A program made the translations under genes and the position numbers. Of a DNA stretch of 64,000 nucleotides, positions 48,622-56,424 are shown piece after piece; within the stretch, counting starts at the first letter, position 1; every line of letters begins with the position of its first letter. Location of the stretch: the NCBI GenBank assembly GCA_005808505.1, contig SYLX01000215.1, positions 1-64,000 of the forward strand, written 5' to 3'. The notes under the pieces were generated by a model. The model had not been told where the DNA came from, searched no databases, and saw only the letters and a list, made by a program, of their open reading frames with translations. Source of the stretch: Bdellovibrionales bacterium. GTDB taxonomy: Bacteria > Bdellovibrionota > Bdellovibrionia > Bdellovibrionales > JAMPXM01.

Positions 48622-49329
48622 ATGAAATTCCAACAGGTCCTCACGGCTCTCGTCCTCACATTGACAGCTAGCTTCGCCTTCGCCGGCAAACCCGGAAAGG
48701 GTCTTTTGACACCCACGAACCACACGGTGATTCTCATCGACCATCAACCTCAGATGGCGTTTGCCACCCGCTCCATTGATATCCAAGAACTTCGCAACAA
48801 CGTGACCGGGCTCGCGAAGGCCGCCAAAGTCTTCAACGTTCCTACGATCCTAACTACAGTTGCGGAGAAATCGTTCTCAGGTCCGATCTTCCCCGAAATC
48901 CAAGCGGTGTTTCCCGAGCAAAAGCCAATCGACCGCACGACGATGAACACATGGGAAGACGATCGAGTCACAAATGAGGTTAAGAAAATCGGCAAGAAGA
49001 AGCTCGTCTTCGCCGCTCTCTGGACCGAAGTTTGCGGAGTCGGTCCCGTTCTCTCGGCCATCGATGAAGGCTATGAAGTGTACTTCGTTCTCGATGCGAG
49101 CGGAGGTGTCAGCAACGTGGCACACGATGCTGCAGTTCAACGCATGGTTCAAGCGGGGGCGCGCCCGATCACATGGATGCAGTATCTCCTGGAACTTCAA
49201 CGTGACTGGGCTCGCGGCGGTACTTACGATGCCGTCACAAAAATCGCAAAAGATCACGGCGGTGGTTACGGCGTAGGAATCATCTACGCGAAAGAAATGT
49301 TCAAGGCGCAAGAAGGCGGCAAGAAGTAA
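48622..49329 (+). CDS. Exported isochorismatase-like hydrolase (YcaC type)
   Basis: The 235-residue protein has a signal peptide (LTALVLTLTASFAFA) and then a cysteine hydrolase of the isochorismatase superfamily. Asp 40 is in ILIDHQPQM and the nucleophile Cys 138 in LWTEVCGVGPV, with the preceding cis-peptide region KKLVFAAL. YcaC-type enzymes are of uncertain substrate and are usually cytoplasmic. Export is unusual. AGGAGAT precedes the ATG at 48622. A strong terminator follows. LysR is divergent. Confidence 0.9.
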   Translation: MKFQQVLTALVLTLTASFAFAGKPGKGLLTPTNHTVILIDHQPQMAFATRSIDIQELRNNVTGLAKAAKVFNVPTILTTVAEKSFSGPIFPEIQAVFPEQKPIDRTTMNTWEDDRVTNEVKKIGKKKLVFAALWTEVCGVGPVLSAIDEGYEVYFVLDASGGVSNVAHDAAVQRMVQAGARPITWMQYLLELQRDWARGGTYDAVTKIAKDHGGGYGVGIIYAKEMFKAQEGGKK

Positions 49330-49336
49330 TCAACTC

Positions 49337-49364
49337 ACTGGGCTCTGATGAGAGCCCAGTTTTT
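49337..49364 (+). terminator. Strong rho-independent terminator
   Basis: ACTGGGCTCT pairs perfectly with AGAGCCCAGT around GATG and is followed by TTTTG. It ends the isochorismatase-like gene. Confidence 0.9.
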
Positions 49365-49382
49365 GTGTTTCAGGAGATCATC

Positions 49383-51218
49383 ATGCATAGCACCTCCCTC
49401 TTCCGAAATTTGTCTACTAATAAGGTTACAGGCCTCCGAGCAAAGCTCACGACCCTCACTTGTCTCATCCTCGCGGCGTGTTCGAGCGCTAATAAAGTCG
49501 AGTCGCCTGCACCTGCGGATTTGATCGTGATCAACGCCAAAGTCTTCACGCAAGCCGAAGGTTTCAGAGAAGCCTTTGCCGTCAAAGACGGGAAGTTTCT
49601 GAAAGTCGGCACGACCAGCGAAATCATGGCAATGAAAGGTGAGAACACAAGAGTCATCGATGCGAGCGGGAAAACAATCATTCCGGGTCTCGTAGATACT
49701 CATGCGCATCCGATCCGCGCAGGGCTTAACTACAATCTCGAGCTTCGGTGGGATGGAGTAAAGTCCCTCAAAGAAGGCCTGCAGATGATTAAAGAGCAAG
49801 CCGCAAGAACACCCGAGGGCCAGTGGGTCCGAGTCGTTGGCGGCTGGTCGCCTCACCAGTTTGTCGAAAAGCGTTTGCCGACGATTGCCGAGCTCAACGA
49901 GGCGTCACCGAATCGTCCTGTCTTTGTGATGTATCTCTACTCTCTTGGTTACTTGAATCGCAAAGGCGTTGAAGCTCTTGGCTACAGCAAGGCAACAAAA
50001 TTCCCCGGTGGTGAGGTGCAGCTCGACAAACAAGGAAAACCGACAGGAGTTCTCATTGCAAAACCAAACGCGTTCATACTGTATAAGACTCTCGTCTCAA
50101 CACCAAAGCTTGCAAACCGCGAGCAAGAAAGAAACTCGACGATCCTCTTCTTCCGCGAGATGAGTCGCCTCGGGCTCACAAGTGTTCTAGATGCCGGAGG
50201 CGGTGGGTTCTTCTTTCCTGAAGATCACGTCATCGCAAAAGAGCTCAATGACAAAGGCGAGCTTGCGGTGAAGCTTCCCTTCTTTCTCTTTGCTCCGACA
50301 CCAGGCAAAGAACTTGGCGATTTCGAGCGGTGGATCAAGATGGTTTCACCGGCCACGCGCCACGAACTCTCGCACGCCATTCCGTATCACCTGATCGGCG
50401 GCGGCGAGAACCTCACTTGGGCGGCTGCGGATTTCGAGAACTTTCTTGAACCGCGTCCTGAACTTCCGGCGACGATGGAAAAGGAGCTCAAACCGATCCT
50501 TCAACTTCTCTTCAAGTCACAATGGATGTTCCGCATACACGCTACATACGATGAGTCGATCGCGCGTGTGCTCAACGTCATCGAAGAGATTAAACGTGAA
50601 GGTGGAAAATTACCTGAGCGCTTCATCATCGACCACGCCGAAACAGTTTCAGCAAAGAATTTAGAGCGTATCGCAGCTCTCGGTGGAGGCGTAGCGGTTC
50701 AAGCCCGCATGGCTTACCAAGGTGAAGAATTCATTGCTCGTTACGGAAAGAAAGCAGCGGCCCATGCTCCTCCCGTAAGCGAGATCCTGAAGCAAAACAT
50801 TCCGCTTGGCCTCGGAACCGACGCGACTCGCGTAGCCTCTTACAATCCTTGGATCGCGCTTCACTGGGCCGTGACCGGTAAGACACTCGGGGGAGTTGCG
50901 CATCTCTCACCCGAGAACCGACTTAGCCGTGAGAAAGCTTTGTACACGATGACGAAAGGAGCCGCTTGGTTCACGAAGGAAGAAGCTTTCAAAGGTGATA
51001 TCAGAGCAGGTGAGATTGCGGATTTCGCCGTTCTCACGGATGACTACTTCACGGTGCCCGAAGAGAGAATTAAAGAGATTCGCTCTCTTCTCACTTCGGT
51101 CAACGGACGTATCGTTCACGGCGAAGGCGATTACAGATCGTTAGCTCCTGAAGTTCCGCCTGCCGTTCCCGAGTGGTCACCGGTTAACCACTTCGGTGGT
51201 TATCAGTACGCACGTTAA
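49383..51218 (+). CDS. Amidohydrolase 3-family lipoprotein (YtcJ-like)
   Basis: The 611-residue protein has a signal peptide with lipobox LAACSS (Cys near 33). A metal-dependent amidohydrolase barrel follows: GLVDTHAHPIRAG supplies the first metal His pair, FIIDHAETV another ligand, and GLGTDATRVASYNPW the conserved Asp. YtcJ-like enzymes hydrolyse formamide or cyclic amide bonds, so the substrate is open. AGGAGATC precedes the ATG at 49383. It is only 53 bases after the hydrolase gene and follows its terminator. Confidence 0.9.
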   Translation: MHSTSLFRNLSTNKVTGLRAKLTTLTCLILAACSSANKVESPAPADLIVINAKVFTQAEGFREAFAVKDGKFLKVGTTSEIMAMKGENTRVIDASGKTIIPGLVDTHAHPIRAGLNYNLELRWDGVKSLKEGLQMIKEQAARTPEGQWVRVVGGWSPHQFVEKRLPTIAELNEASPNRPVFVMYLYSLGYLNRKGVEALGYSKATKFPGGEVQLDKQGKPTGVLIAKPNAFILYKTLVSTPKLANREQERNSTILFFREMSRLGLTSVLDAGGGGFFFPEDHVIAKELNDKGELAVKLPFFLFAPTPGKELGDFERWIKMVSPATRHELSHAIPYHLIGGGENLTWAAADFENFLEPRPELPATMEKELKPILQLLFKSQWMFRIHATYDESIARVLNVIEEIKREGGKLPERFIIDHAETVSAKNLERIAALGGGVAVQARMAYQGEEFIARYGKKAAAHAPPVSEILKQNIPLGLGTDATRVASYNPWIALHWAVTGKTLGGVAHLSPENRLSREKALYTMTKGAAWFTKEEAFKGDIRAGEIADFAVLTDDYFTVPEERIKEIRSLLTSVNGRIVHGEGDYRSLAPEVPPAVPEWSPVNHFGGYQYAR

Positions 51219-51238
51219 TTACTCCTCCTCGTTCTAAC

Positions 51239-51327
51239 AACTTCGACAGATCTCGCGGGTCTCGCTCTTTGAGACTCGCTCTACTCCAAAGTAGCGGGAA
51301 GTTTCGGCAAGAGCTGTCGAAGTTTTT
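51239..51327 (+). terminator. Large branched hairpin after the amidohydrolase gene
   Basis: AACTTCGACAG (51239-51249) pairs perfectly with CTGTCGAAGTT (51314-51324) and is followed by TTT. Inside lie two smaller stems: GTCTC/GAGAC (51259-51263 with 51271-51275) and CTACT/AGTAG (51281-51285 with 51290-51294). It is longer than an ordinary terminator and could be a small structured RNA. Confidence 0.5.
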
Positions 51328-51433
51328 CTCAGAATCCCATTCCCGACCATCTTTGTTTGAAACACAGGCCCTTGAACCTTCGGCTCTCTCCTTTCGATGT
51401 CGATGAAGAGGAAAGAGAAAACGAAAGTTCACT

Positions 51434-52357
51434 ATGCGCATCCCGACACTTGCTTTCATAGGCTTCATCCTGACGACCCACGCCGCTCACGCGGAGTGGT
51501 CATCTAGAAACTCCGCAGATCTAGGCGCGACGAGCAACGCGAATCTGACGAAGGAGTCTCCCGTGGGAGATGGTTACTTAAAAGTCGCGTCGAATAACCG
51601 CTGGAGAGTATCCGCGCATACGCTCGGGTTTCGAGCGAGTTATGTCGACTTCTTCTCGCAAAGTCAGAATGACGCTCTTTCAATTCGTGTCTCTGATGCC
51701 TTCGCGCCAGACGGGTCAGCTTGGAAGTTTAGCGGTGCGCTCATGACCAACATCTATACCTCCGGAAGCCCCGGAACCACGGACGAATCATTCACCAGCT
51801 ACGGAATGGACTTCGCGGCGGTCCGCGAGAAGTCCTTGGCGCAAGCAACGCTCCTAGAGTTTGGCGGCGGATCAAGACTTCGCTTCTTCCCCTCATTCAG
51901 CGGAAGAACTGATTTCGTTTTTTACGGTTCAGCCGCGATTGATCACGAATTTAACGGCAAGCTGACAATGACTGGTTTTACGGAACTCGGTCTGCTGCTT
52001 TCGACTTTGCCCGATTACAGTCGAACCTACCTTGATATCGGTGGGTCAGCTGACTACGCCTTACCTGCCCGTTGGAACTGGACTACTGAGCTTTCAATCG
52101 GCCAAAGCTTTTTCATGAGCCGCAGCGTTTCGACAACAACTCTCGTAACTGAACGGCGTGGTCGCATGATCAGTGGAACGCGCACCGAAAACGAATCCTA
52201 TAGCTCGTTTAACTTCTCCACAGAAGCGATTCGAAAGGAGACTGAGTCGTTTAAGTGGGGTGCGAGCCTTTCGTCGACGAACCAAACTTCTAAGAGTGGT
52301 TACCAAGACTTTTCGGCCGTCGACATAATGGCACGCTTAATTTGGAATTTAAATTGA
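51434..52357 (+). CDS. Predicted outer-membrane or surface beta-barrel protein
   Basis: The 307-residue protein has a signal peptide ending AHA. The body is almost entirely alternating beta strands rich in Ser, Thr, Asn and Phe (WRVSAHTLGFRASYVDFFS, FTGFTELGLLL, WNWTTELSIGQSFFMS). It ends IMARLIWNLN. Strand spacing suggests a 12- to 16-strand barrel. No family is recognised. The following gene starts 20 bases later on the same strand. Confidence 0.65.
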   Translation: MRIPTLAFIGFILTTHAAHAEWSSRNSADLGATSNANLTKESPVGDGYLKVASNNRWRVSAHTLGFRASYVDFFSQSQNDALSIRVSDAFAPDGSAWKFSGALMTNIYTSGSPGTTDESFTSYGMDFAAVREKSLAQATLLEFGGGSRLRFFPSFSGRTDFVFYGSAAIDHEFNGKLTMTGFTELGLLLSTLPDYSRTYLDIGGSADYALPARWNWTTELSIGQSFFMSRSVSTTTLVTERRGRMISGTRTENESYSSFNFSTEAIRKETESFKWGASLSSTNQTSKSGYQDFSAVDIMARLIWNLN

Positions 52358-52376
52358 ACCTTTTCAGGAGGTCCGT

Positions 52377-52937
52377 ATGAAGAAGCCCGTAAGACAAACC
52401 ATTCTATTGAAGCGCGTTTCAACTTTGATTTGCGCTCTCGCGCTTGCGGCACTGCCGTCGCTCTCTAACGCACAGGATGCTGGACATGACTTATCTCAAC
52501 AAGAGCAAACGGCTGAGCAGGAAGCAAAGAAACCCGGCTTCGAAGAAGCGCTGAAGGAAAAGTACAAGCTCACGGACGAACAGATTAAAGCTTTACGTGA
52601 TCAAGGCATGAACAATACGCAAATCACGATGACCGCAGCGCTCGCTGAAAAATCCGGAAAGACAACGGATGAGATCGCGAAGATGCGTCTGGAACAAAAA
52701 ATGGGTTGGGGAAAGATCGCGAAAGAGCTCGGCGTTGCTCCCCGCGAGATCGGACAATCCGTTGCTTCCATGCACCGTAAGAACGAGGATAAAAAAGAAG
52801 CTCGCGAACAAATGAAAGCCGAGCGCAAAGCGGATCGCGAAGCGCGTCGTCAGGAGAAGAAAGAAGAGAGGGCGGAGCGTAAGGCAGAGAAAAAAGAAGA
52901 GCGAGCAGAACGTAAAGAGAAAAAAGGGAAAGCTTAA
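52377..52937 (+). CDS. Exported charged protein with Lys/Glu/Arg tail
   Basis: The 186-residue protein has a signal peptide (LICALALAALPSLSNA). A middle region includes EALKEKYKLTDEQIKALRDQGMNNTQITMTAALAEKSG and MGWGKIAKELGVAPREIGQ. The tail from about 130 is almost solely Lys, Glu, Arg and Ala in short repeats. It resembles a helix-turn-helix-like sensor region fused to a highly charged helix. It is probably periplasmic. AGGAGG precedes the ATG. A clear terminator follows. Confidence 0.7.
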   Translation: MKKPVRQTILLKRVSTLICALALAALPSLSNAQDAGHDLSQQEQTAEQEAKKPGFEEALKEKYKLTDEQIKALRDQGMNNTQITMTAALAEKSGKTTDEIAKMRLEQKMGWGKIAKELGVAPREIGQSVASMHRKNEDKKEAREQMKAERKADREARRQEKKEERAERKAEKKEERAERKEKKGKA

Positions 52938-52974
52938 TCAAAACGGATTAAGTCCTAGCAGTAAAGTGTTAGAG

Positions 52975-53001
52975 AAAGGGCCCGCGATCCGGGCCCTTTT
53001 T
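52975..53001 (+). terminator. GC-rich terminator
   Basis: AAAGGGCCCG pairs with CGGGCCCTTT around CGATC and is followed by TTTTATTTATTT. Confidence 0.9.
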
Positions 53002-53003
53002 AT

Positions 53004-53357
53004 TTATTTCCGGTAGACATCAACAAGTCGAACTTCAACGGCTCCCCCGTGAGATAGCGACGGACATCCTTTTGCAATCTCAATAGCTTCTTCCATGTCA
53101 TTCGCGTTGATGATGTAGAACCCGCCCACCGCGTCTTTCGCTTCGGCATACGGTCCATCGACGACGATCTGGCTCCCCTTCTTTCGCAAGGTTCTACCAA
53201 GATCACGGTTGAGCTTAGCGCCGCCGGCGTTTTGGCCTGACTCTGCCATCTTGCGCGACCAAGCTTCATATTGTTGCATGAACTCCGCAAAATCTTTGGG
53301 CGAGAACTTACTGAAGTCCGTGGATTCCTCGCGAATCAAAATCATAAATTGTTTCAA
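53004..53357 (-). CDS. YCII-related DGPF-domain protein
   Basis: The 117-residue protein has the DGPF motif as VVDGPYAEAKDAVGGFYIINAND (residues about 65-87), preceded by FMILIREES and a helical middle. DGPF/YCII proteins are small dimeric ferredoxin-like domains with a proposed enzymatic or ligand-binding role. They are the usual partners of ECF42 sigma factors, one of which is divergent here. The start is a TTG preceded by AAGGAGG. An internal ATG at 53345 is less favoured. Confidence 0.9.
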   Translation of the reverse strand: MKQFMILIREESTDFSKFSPKDFAEFMQQYEAWSRKMAESGQNAGGAKLNRDLGRTLRKKGSQIVVDGPYAEAKDAVGGFYIINANDMEEAIEIAKGCPSLSHGGAVEVRLVDVYRK

Positions 53358-53379
53358 AAGAGCCTCCTTTTAGACCAAG

Positions 53380-53406
53380 GACACTTGAGCCTCACCAGAA
53401 TCGACA
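53380..53406 (-). promoter_or_regulatory. Candidate ECF42 promoter of the DGPF gene
   Basis: On the minus strand TGTCGA (53406-53401) is followed after exactly 17 bases by TGTC (53383-53380). ECF42 sigma factors are known to read a -35 of TGTCGA type, and the gene start is 23 bases further. The sigma gene beside it is the natural reader. Confidence 0.6.
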
Positions 53407-53471
53407 TCTCTGAGAAAAAAAGTTGGGCTCACTGCAGTCGTGCTCTAACATTTTGAATTGAGGGTGCACTC

Positions 53472-54710
53472 GTGGGCAATGACTCATTCTTAGACTTGGA
53501 TTCCTTATTTCGACGATCCTACTCGAAGATCGTCGCCGCCGTTTTGCGGGTTCTTGGACCAAATCAGCTCGACTTAGCGGAAGCCTCAGCACAAGAAAGC
53601 TTCTTACGCGCAGTTGATACGTGGCCCACCAATGGCCGACCCGATGAACCACTCAGCTGGCTGATTCGAGTGGCTCACAACTACGCATTAAACGAAGTCA
53701 GGAAAACAAACCGCCACTCCCTCGGGACGCCGGATGAGCTTGTAAGTAGCCATAGCAGCGCAAGCGAAATTGACGACGATCTAAAACTGCTCTTTCTTTG
53801 CTGCCATCCTGCGCTGACCCAAGAATCACAACTTGCCCTCATGCTGAAGATCGGTTGCGGCTTCAGCGTAGCGGAGATCGCGCGGCTTTTTCTCGTCGAC
53901 GAAAACGCGGTTGCGCAGCGGCTTGTTCGGGCCAAGCGACTGATTCGTGACTCAGAGATTCCATTTGAACTTCCGGACTCGAACCGGCTCCCCGAGCATC
54001 TTGAGACAGTCATGAACGGACTGTACGGCCTCTTCAACGAAGGCTACGGCGCAACGAGTGGCGATGCGCTTTTACGTCGAGAACTCTGTAGTGAAGCGAT
54101 CTATCTAACCGAGCAGCTCGCGAGGATGGAGATCGGCGCAAGCGCTCAGCTCAGTGCGCTTCTCGCGCTTTTCTACTTTCATGTTTCACGCATTGAATCT
54201 CGCGTCGGTAACTATGGCGAACTCCTCACCCTTCGAGAACAAGACCGAGCAGTTTGGAGAAAGCAGGACATTATTAAAGGCATGGTCTTCCTTCGTGAAG
54301 CCATGAATTCCGAAGCGTTAACTCGTTTTCACCTTGAGGCCGGGATTGCGGCGGCGCACGCTATGGCACCTTCATGGGAGGCGACTGACTGGAAACAAAT
54401 CCGTCAGTACTATGAGTGGTTAGAAGCTCTTCATCCCACGCTCGTCGTACGTACAAACTACGTTGCGGCGACGTTATTCAGCGAAGGTCACAAAACAGCT
54501 CAAGCTCTTGCGCAAAAGTTCGACCTGATGAAAACGATGAAAGAGTACTATCTAACACCAGCAATTCTCGCGGAAATTCTTATTTCGGCAGGAGACAAGG
54601 ACAAGGCCGAGGAGATGCTGCTCACTTCACTCAAATCAGTCGGCAATGAAGTCGAAAGAACATTCTTGAAAAAGAAGATCGCAACGATCCGAGCCGCAGC
54701 TACGAAGTAA
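53472..54710 (+). CDS. ECF42-type RNA polymerase sigma factor
   Basis: The 412-residue protein has sigma2 (about 8-80, FFRAVDTWPTNGRPDEPLSWLIRVAHNYALNEVRK in pieces) and sigma4 (about 100-160, ALMLKIGCGFSVAEIARLFLVDENAVAQRLVRAKRLI). A long C-terminal helical extension of about 230 residues (DUF6596/TPR-like, LPEHLETVMNGLYGLFNEGYGATSGD, YYEWLEALHPTLVVRTN) distinguishes ECF42 from ordinary sigma factors. No anti-sigma gene is nearby, as usual for this group. The extension is thought to control activity. It is divergent from the DGPF gene. Confidence 0.93.
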   Translation: MGNDSFLDLDSLFRRSYSKIVAAVLRVLGPNQLDLAEASAQESFLRAVDTWPTNGRPDEPLSWLIRVAHNYALNEVRKTNRHSLGTPDELVSSHSSASEIDDDLKLLFLCCHPALTQESQLALMLKIGCGFSVAEIARLFLVDENAVAQRLVRAKRLIRDSEIPFELPDSNRLPEHLETVMNGLYGLFNEGYGATSGDALLRRELCSEAIYLTEQLARMEIGASAQLSALLALFYFHVSRIESRVGNYGELLTLREQDRAVWRKQDIIKGMVFLREAMNSEALTRFHLEAGIAAAHAMAPSWEATDWKQIRQYYEWLEALHPTLVVRTNYVAATLFSEGHKTAQALAQKFDLMKTMKEYYLTPAILAEILISAGDKDKAEEMLLTSLKSVGNEVERTFLKKKIATIRAAATK

Positions 54711-54739
54711 CTGCGTCTTTACTTTGCTTCCAGAAAGAA

Positions 54740-55045
54740 TCAATTCGGACGCTGGTAAGCCGCCAAAATCGAAGTATTGAGGACCGAAGCTTCGAAGTAC
54801 TGCTTTTTAATCGCTTTGTACTCACCATCCGAAAAGAAGGCGGTCATCGCTGTTTCATCCGGAAAATAGATCGTGAACACACGGTTGATGTTATGAGTAG
54901 CCTCCGTCTTCAAAACTTCTTTGATCCGGAAATCATGACGGAACCCGCCGTGATAACGATTGAGTAAAGGCTTCATCGCCGCTCGATATTGATCATAGAT
55001 GGCATCATTCGACACGTTTAATCCAACCAACATCTCGTAGCTCAC
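54740..55045 (-). CDS. DUF1330-like protein
   Basis: The 101-residue protein shows the ferredoxin-like DUF1330 pattern: YEMLVGLNVSNDAIYDQYRAAMKPLLNRYHGGFRHDF, RVFTIYFPDETAMTAFFSDGEYKAIKK and a Tyr near the end. Dimeric alpha-beta barrel proteins of this type often act on small substrates. The GTG at 55045 has AAAGGA six bases upstream and is the likely start. It is followed 20 bases earlier on the strand by the Bcr/CflA gene and may be its downstream partner. Confidence 0.78.
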   Translation of the reverse strand: MSYEMLVGLNVSNDAIYDQYRAAMKPLLNRYHGGFRHDFRIKEVLKTEATHNINRVFTIYFPDETAMTAFFSDGEYKAIKKQYFEASVLNTSILAAYQRPN

Positions 55046-55064
55046 GCTTGATCCTTTCACTTCA

Positions 55065-56264
55065 TCAGTCGCGAACGCGGTTACCGAAAAACAAAAGCGT
55101 CCCAGCTAAAGCAGATGAGAAAGCCAGAACGAGAACCGTCGGCAATGTGCCTTTGACTTCCATCAAACCAACAAGCGAAGCGAGCAAAGCTCCAAGCCCC
55201 ATCTGTAGGAAGCCAAGAAGCGATGAGGCACTTCCGATGTTGCGCTCAATCGGTCGAAGCGCCAAGGCCGCGGCATTCGGGTATCCGACGCCAACACTTC
55301 CGAGAACAAAAAAGAAGAACGTAACAGTCGCCACCAATCCTAAATCTGTCAACGCGACGAGCACCAAGAAAACCGCGCTCAAGATCATTTGCGTCGTGAT
55401 CGCACGACGGAAGATCACCTCACTCTCGACTCGCTTGAGAAGAAAGTTATTGAGCTGACCACCACCGATCATGGCTCCCGCAACGATTGCGAAGATCAAA
55501 CCGAAGGTGCCCTTGGAAACGCCGAAACTTTCAATAAAGATGGCGGGCGATCCGGTGACGTAAAGAAAAAGACCTGAAAAAGCGAGCGCTCCGCTGATTG
55601 CGTTTACACGAAACTGACGAATCTTCAAGATCTCGGAGAAGACTTGAGCCATCTTCGCCGGCCGAAGACTGACGCTTCGATCCGCGTGATAAGCAAGCGG
55701 CAAACCAAACGCAACGAGAGCTATGTTCGCGATCGCCATGCAGGTCAACACGCCAAAGATCGCGCGCCAGCCGAGCTCTGCCGCGATCCAACCGCCGATA
55801 CTAGGCGCAAAGAGCGGCGAAACGCTGAGAACGAGCATTAACATCGAAAAGACTTTCGCTCCGTCTTTAGGTGCAAAGTAATCACGCACCATCGTGACCG
55901 CACCAACTGATGAAGCTGAACCACCAAGCGCCGAAAGAAAACGGAACGTCCAGAGGGCTTCAACGGACTTAGCCGTTAAACAGCCGAGGCTTGCCACGAT
56001 GTAAAGTACAAGCCCGAGGTAAATCGGAGGTTTCCGCCCGAATCGATCTAAAAGGGGTCCATAAAGTATCTGTCCAAGCGCAAAACCAACGAAGTAAGTC
56101 GCCACCGAGAGCGAAACTCGAGCCACCGTTGTATTCAAATCTTTCGCGATATCGGCGAAAGCTGGCAGGTAGAGGTCGATCGTGAACGGCGTCAGCGCGT
56201 TCATGATGCCTAGGAAGAGAATGATTTGGAATCGACGATTAGAGTTCAACGGCGCTGGTGACAT
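55065..56264 (-). CDS. Bcr/CflA-type MFS drug exporter
   Basis: The 399-residue transporter has twelve helices. Features of the Bcr/CflA branch are FTIDLYLPAFADIAKDLNTT, SVATYFVGFALGQILYGPLLDRFGRKPPIYLGL and the membrane motif RFLSALGGSASSVGAVTMVRDYF. It should export drugs or sulfonamides in exchange for protons. The ATG at 56264 matches family N-termini. The longer frame to 56333 is unlikely. The DUF1330-like gene starts 19 bases after its stop. Confidence 0.92.
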   Translation of the reverse strand: MSPAPLNSNRRFQIILFLGIMNALTPFTIDLYLPAFADIAKDLNTTVARVSLSVATYFVGFALGQILYGPLLDRFGRKPPIYLGLVLYIVASLGCLTAKSVEALWTFRFLSALGGSASSVGAVTMVRDYFAPKDGAKVFSMLMLVLSVSPLFAPSIGGWIAAELGWRAIFGVLTCMAIANIALVAFGLPLAYHADRSVSLRPAKMAQVFSEILKIRQFRVNAISGALAFSGLFLYVTGSPAIFIESFGVSKGTFGLIFAIVAGAMIGGGQLNNFLLKRVESEVIFRRAITTQMILSAVFLVLVALTDLGLVATVTFFFFVLGSVGVGYPNAAALALRPIERNIGSASSLLGFLQMGLGALLASLVGLMEVKGTLPTVLVLAFSSALAGTLLFFGNRVRD

Positions 56265-56424
56265 TGGATCAGGTTCTTTCTCGTTTCGAGACAGACCGCG
56301 GAGCGAAGTCGCTCCAGAAGAAGACAGAATCACGTCATTTCTCTGGGTGGGTCTCCTGTTCGTTCTCCTTTAACTTTGTAGGTGAGTCGAGCGTTTTCCT
56401 CTGGAATCTGATCGGGAGGCTTAA

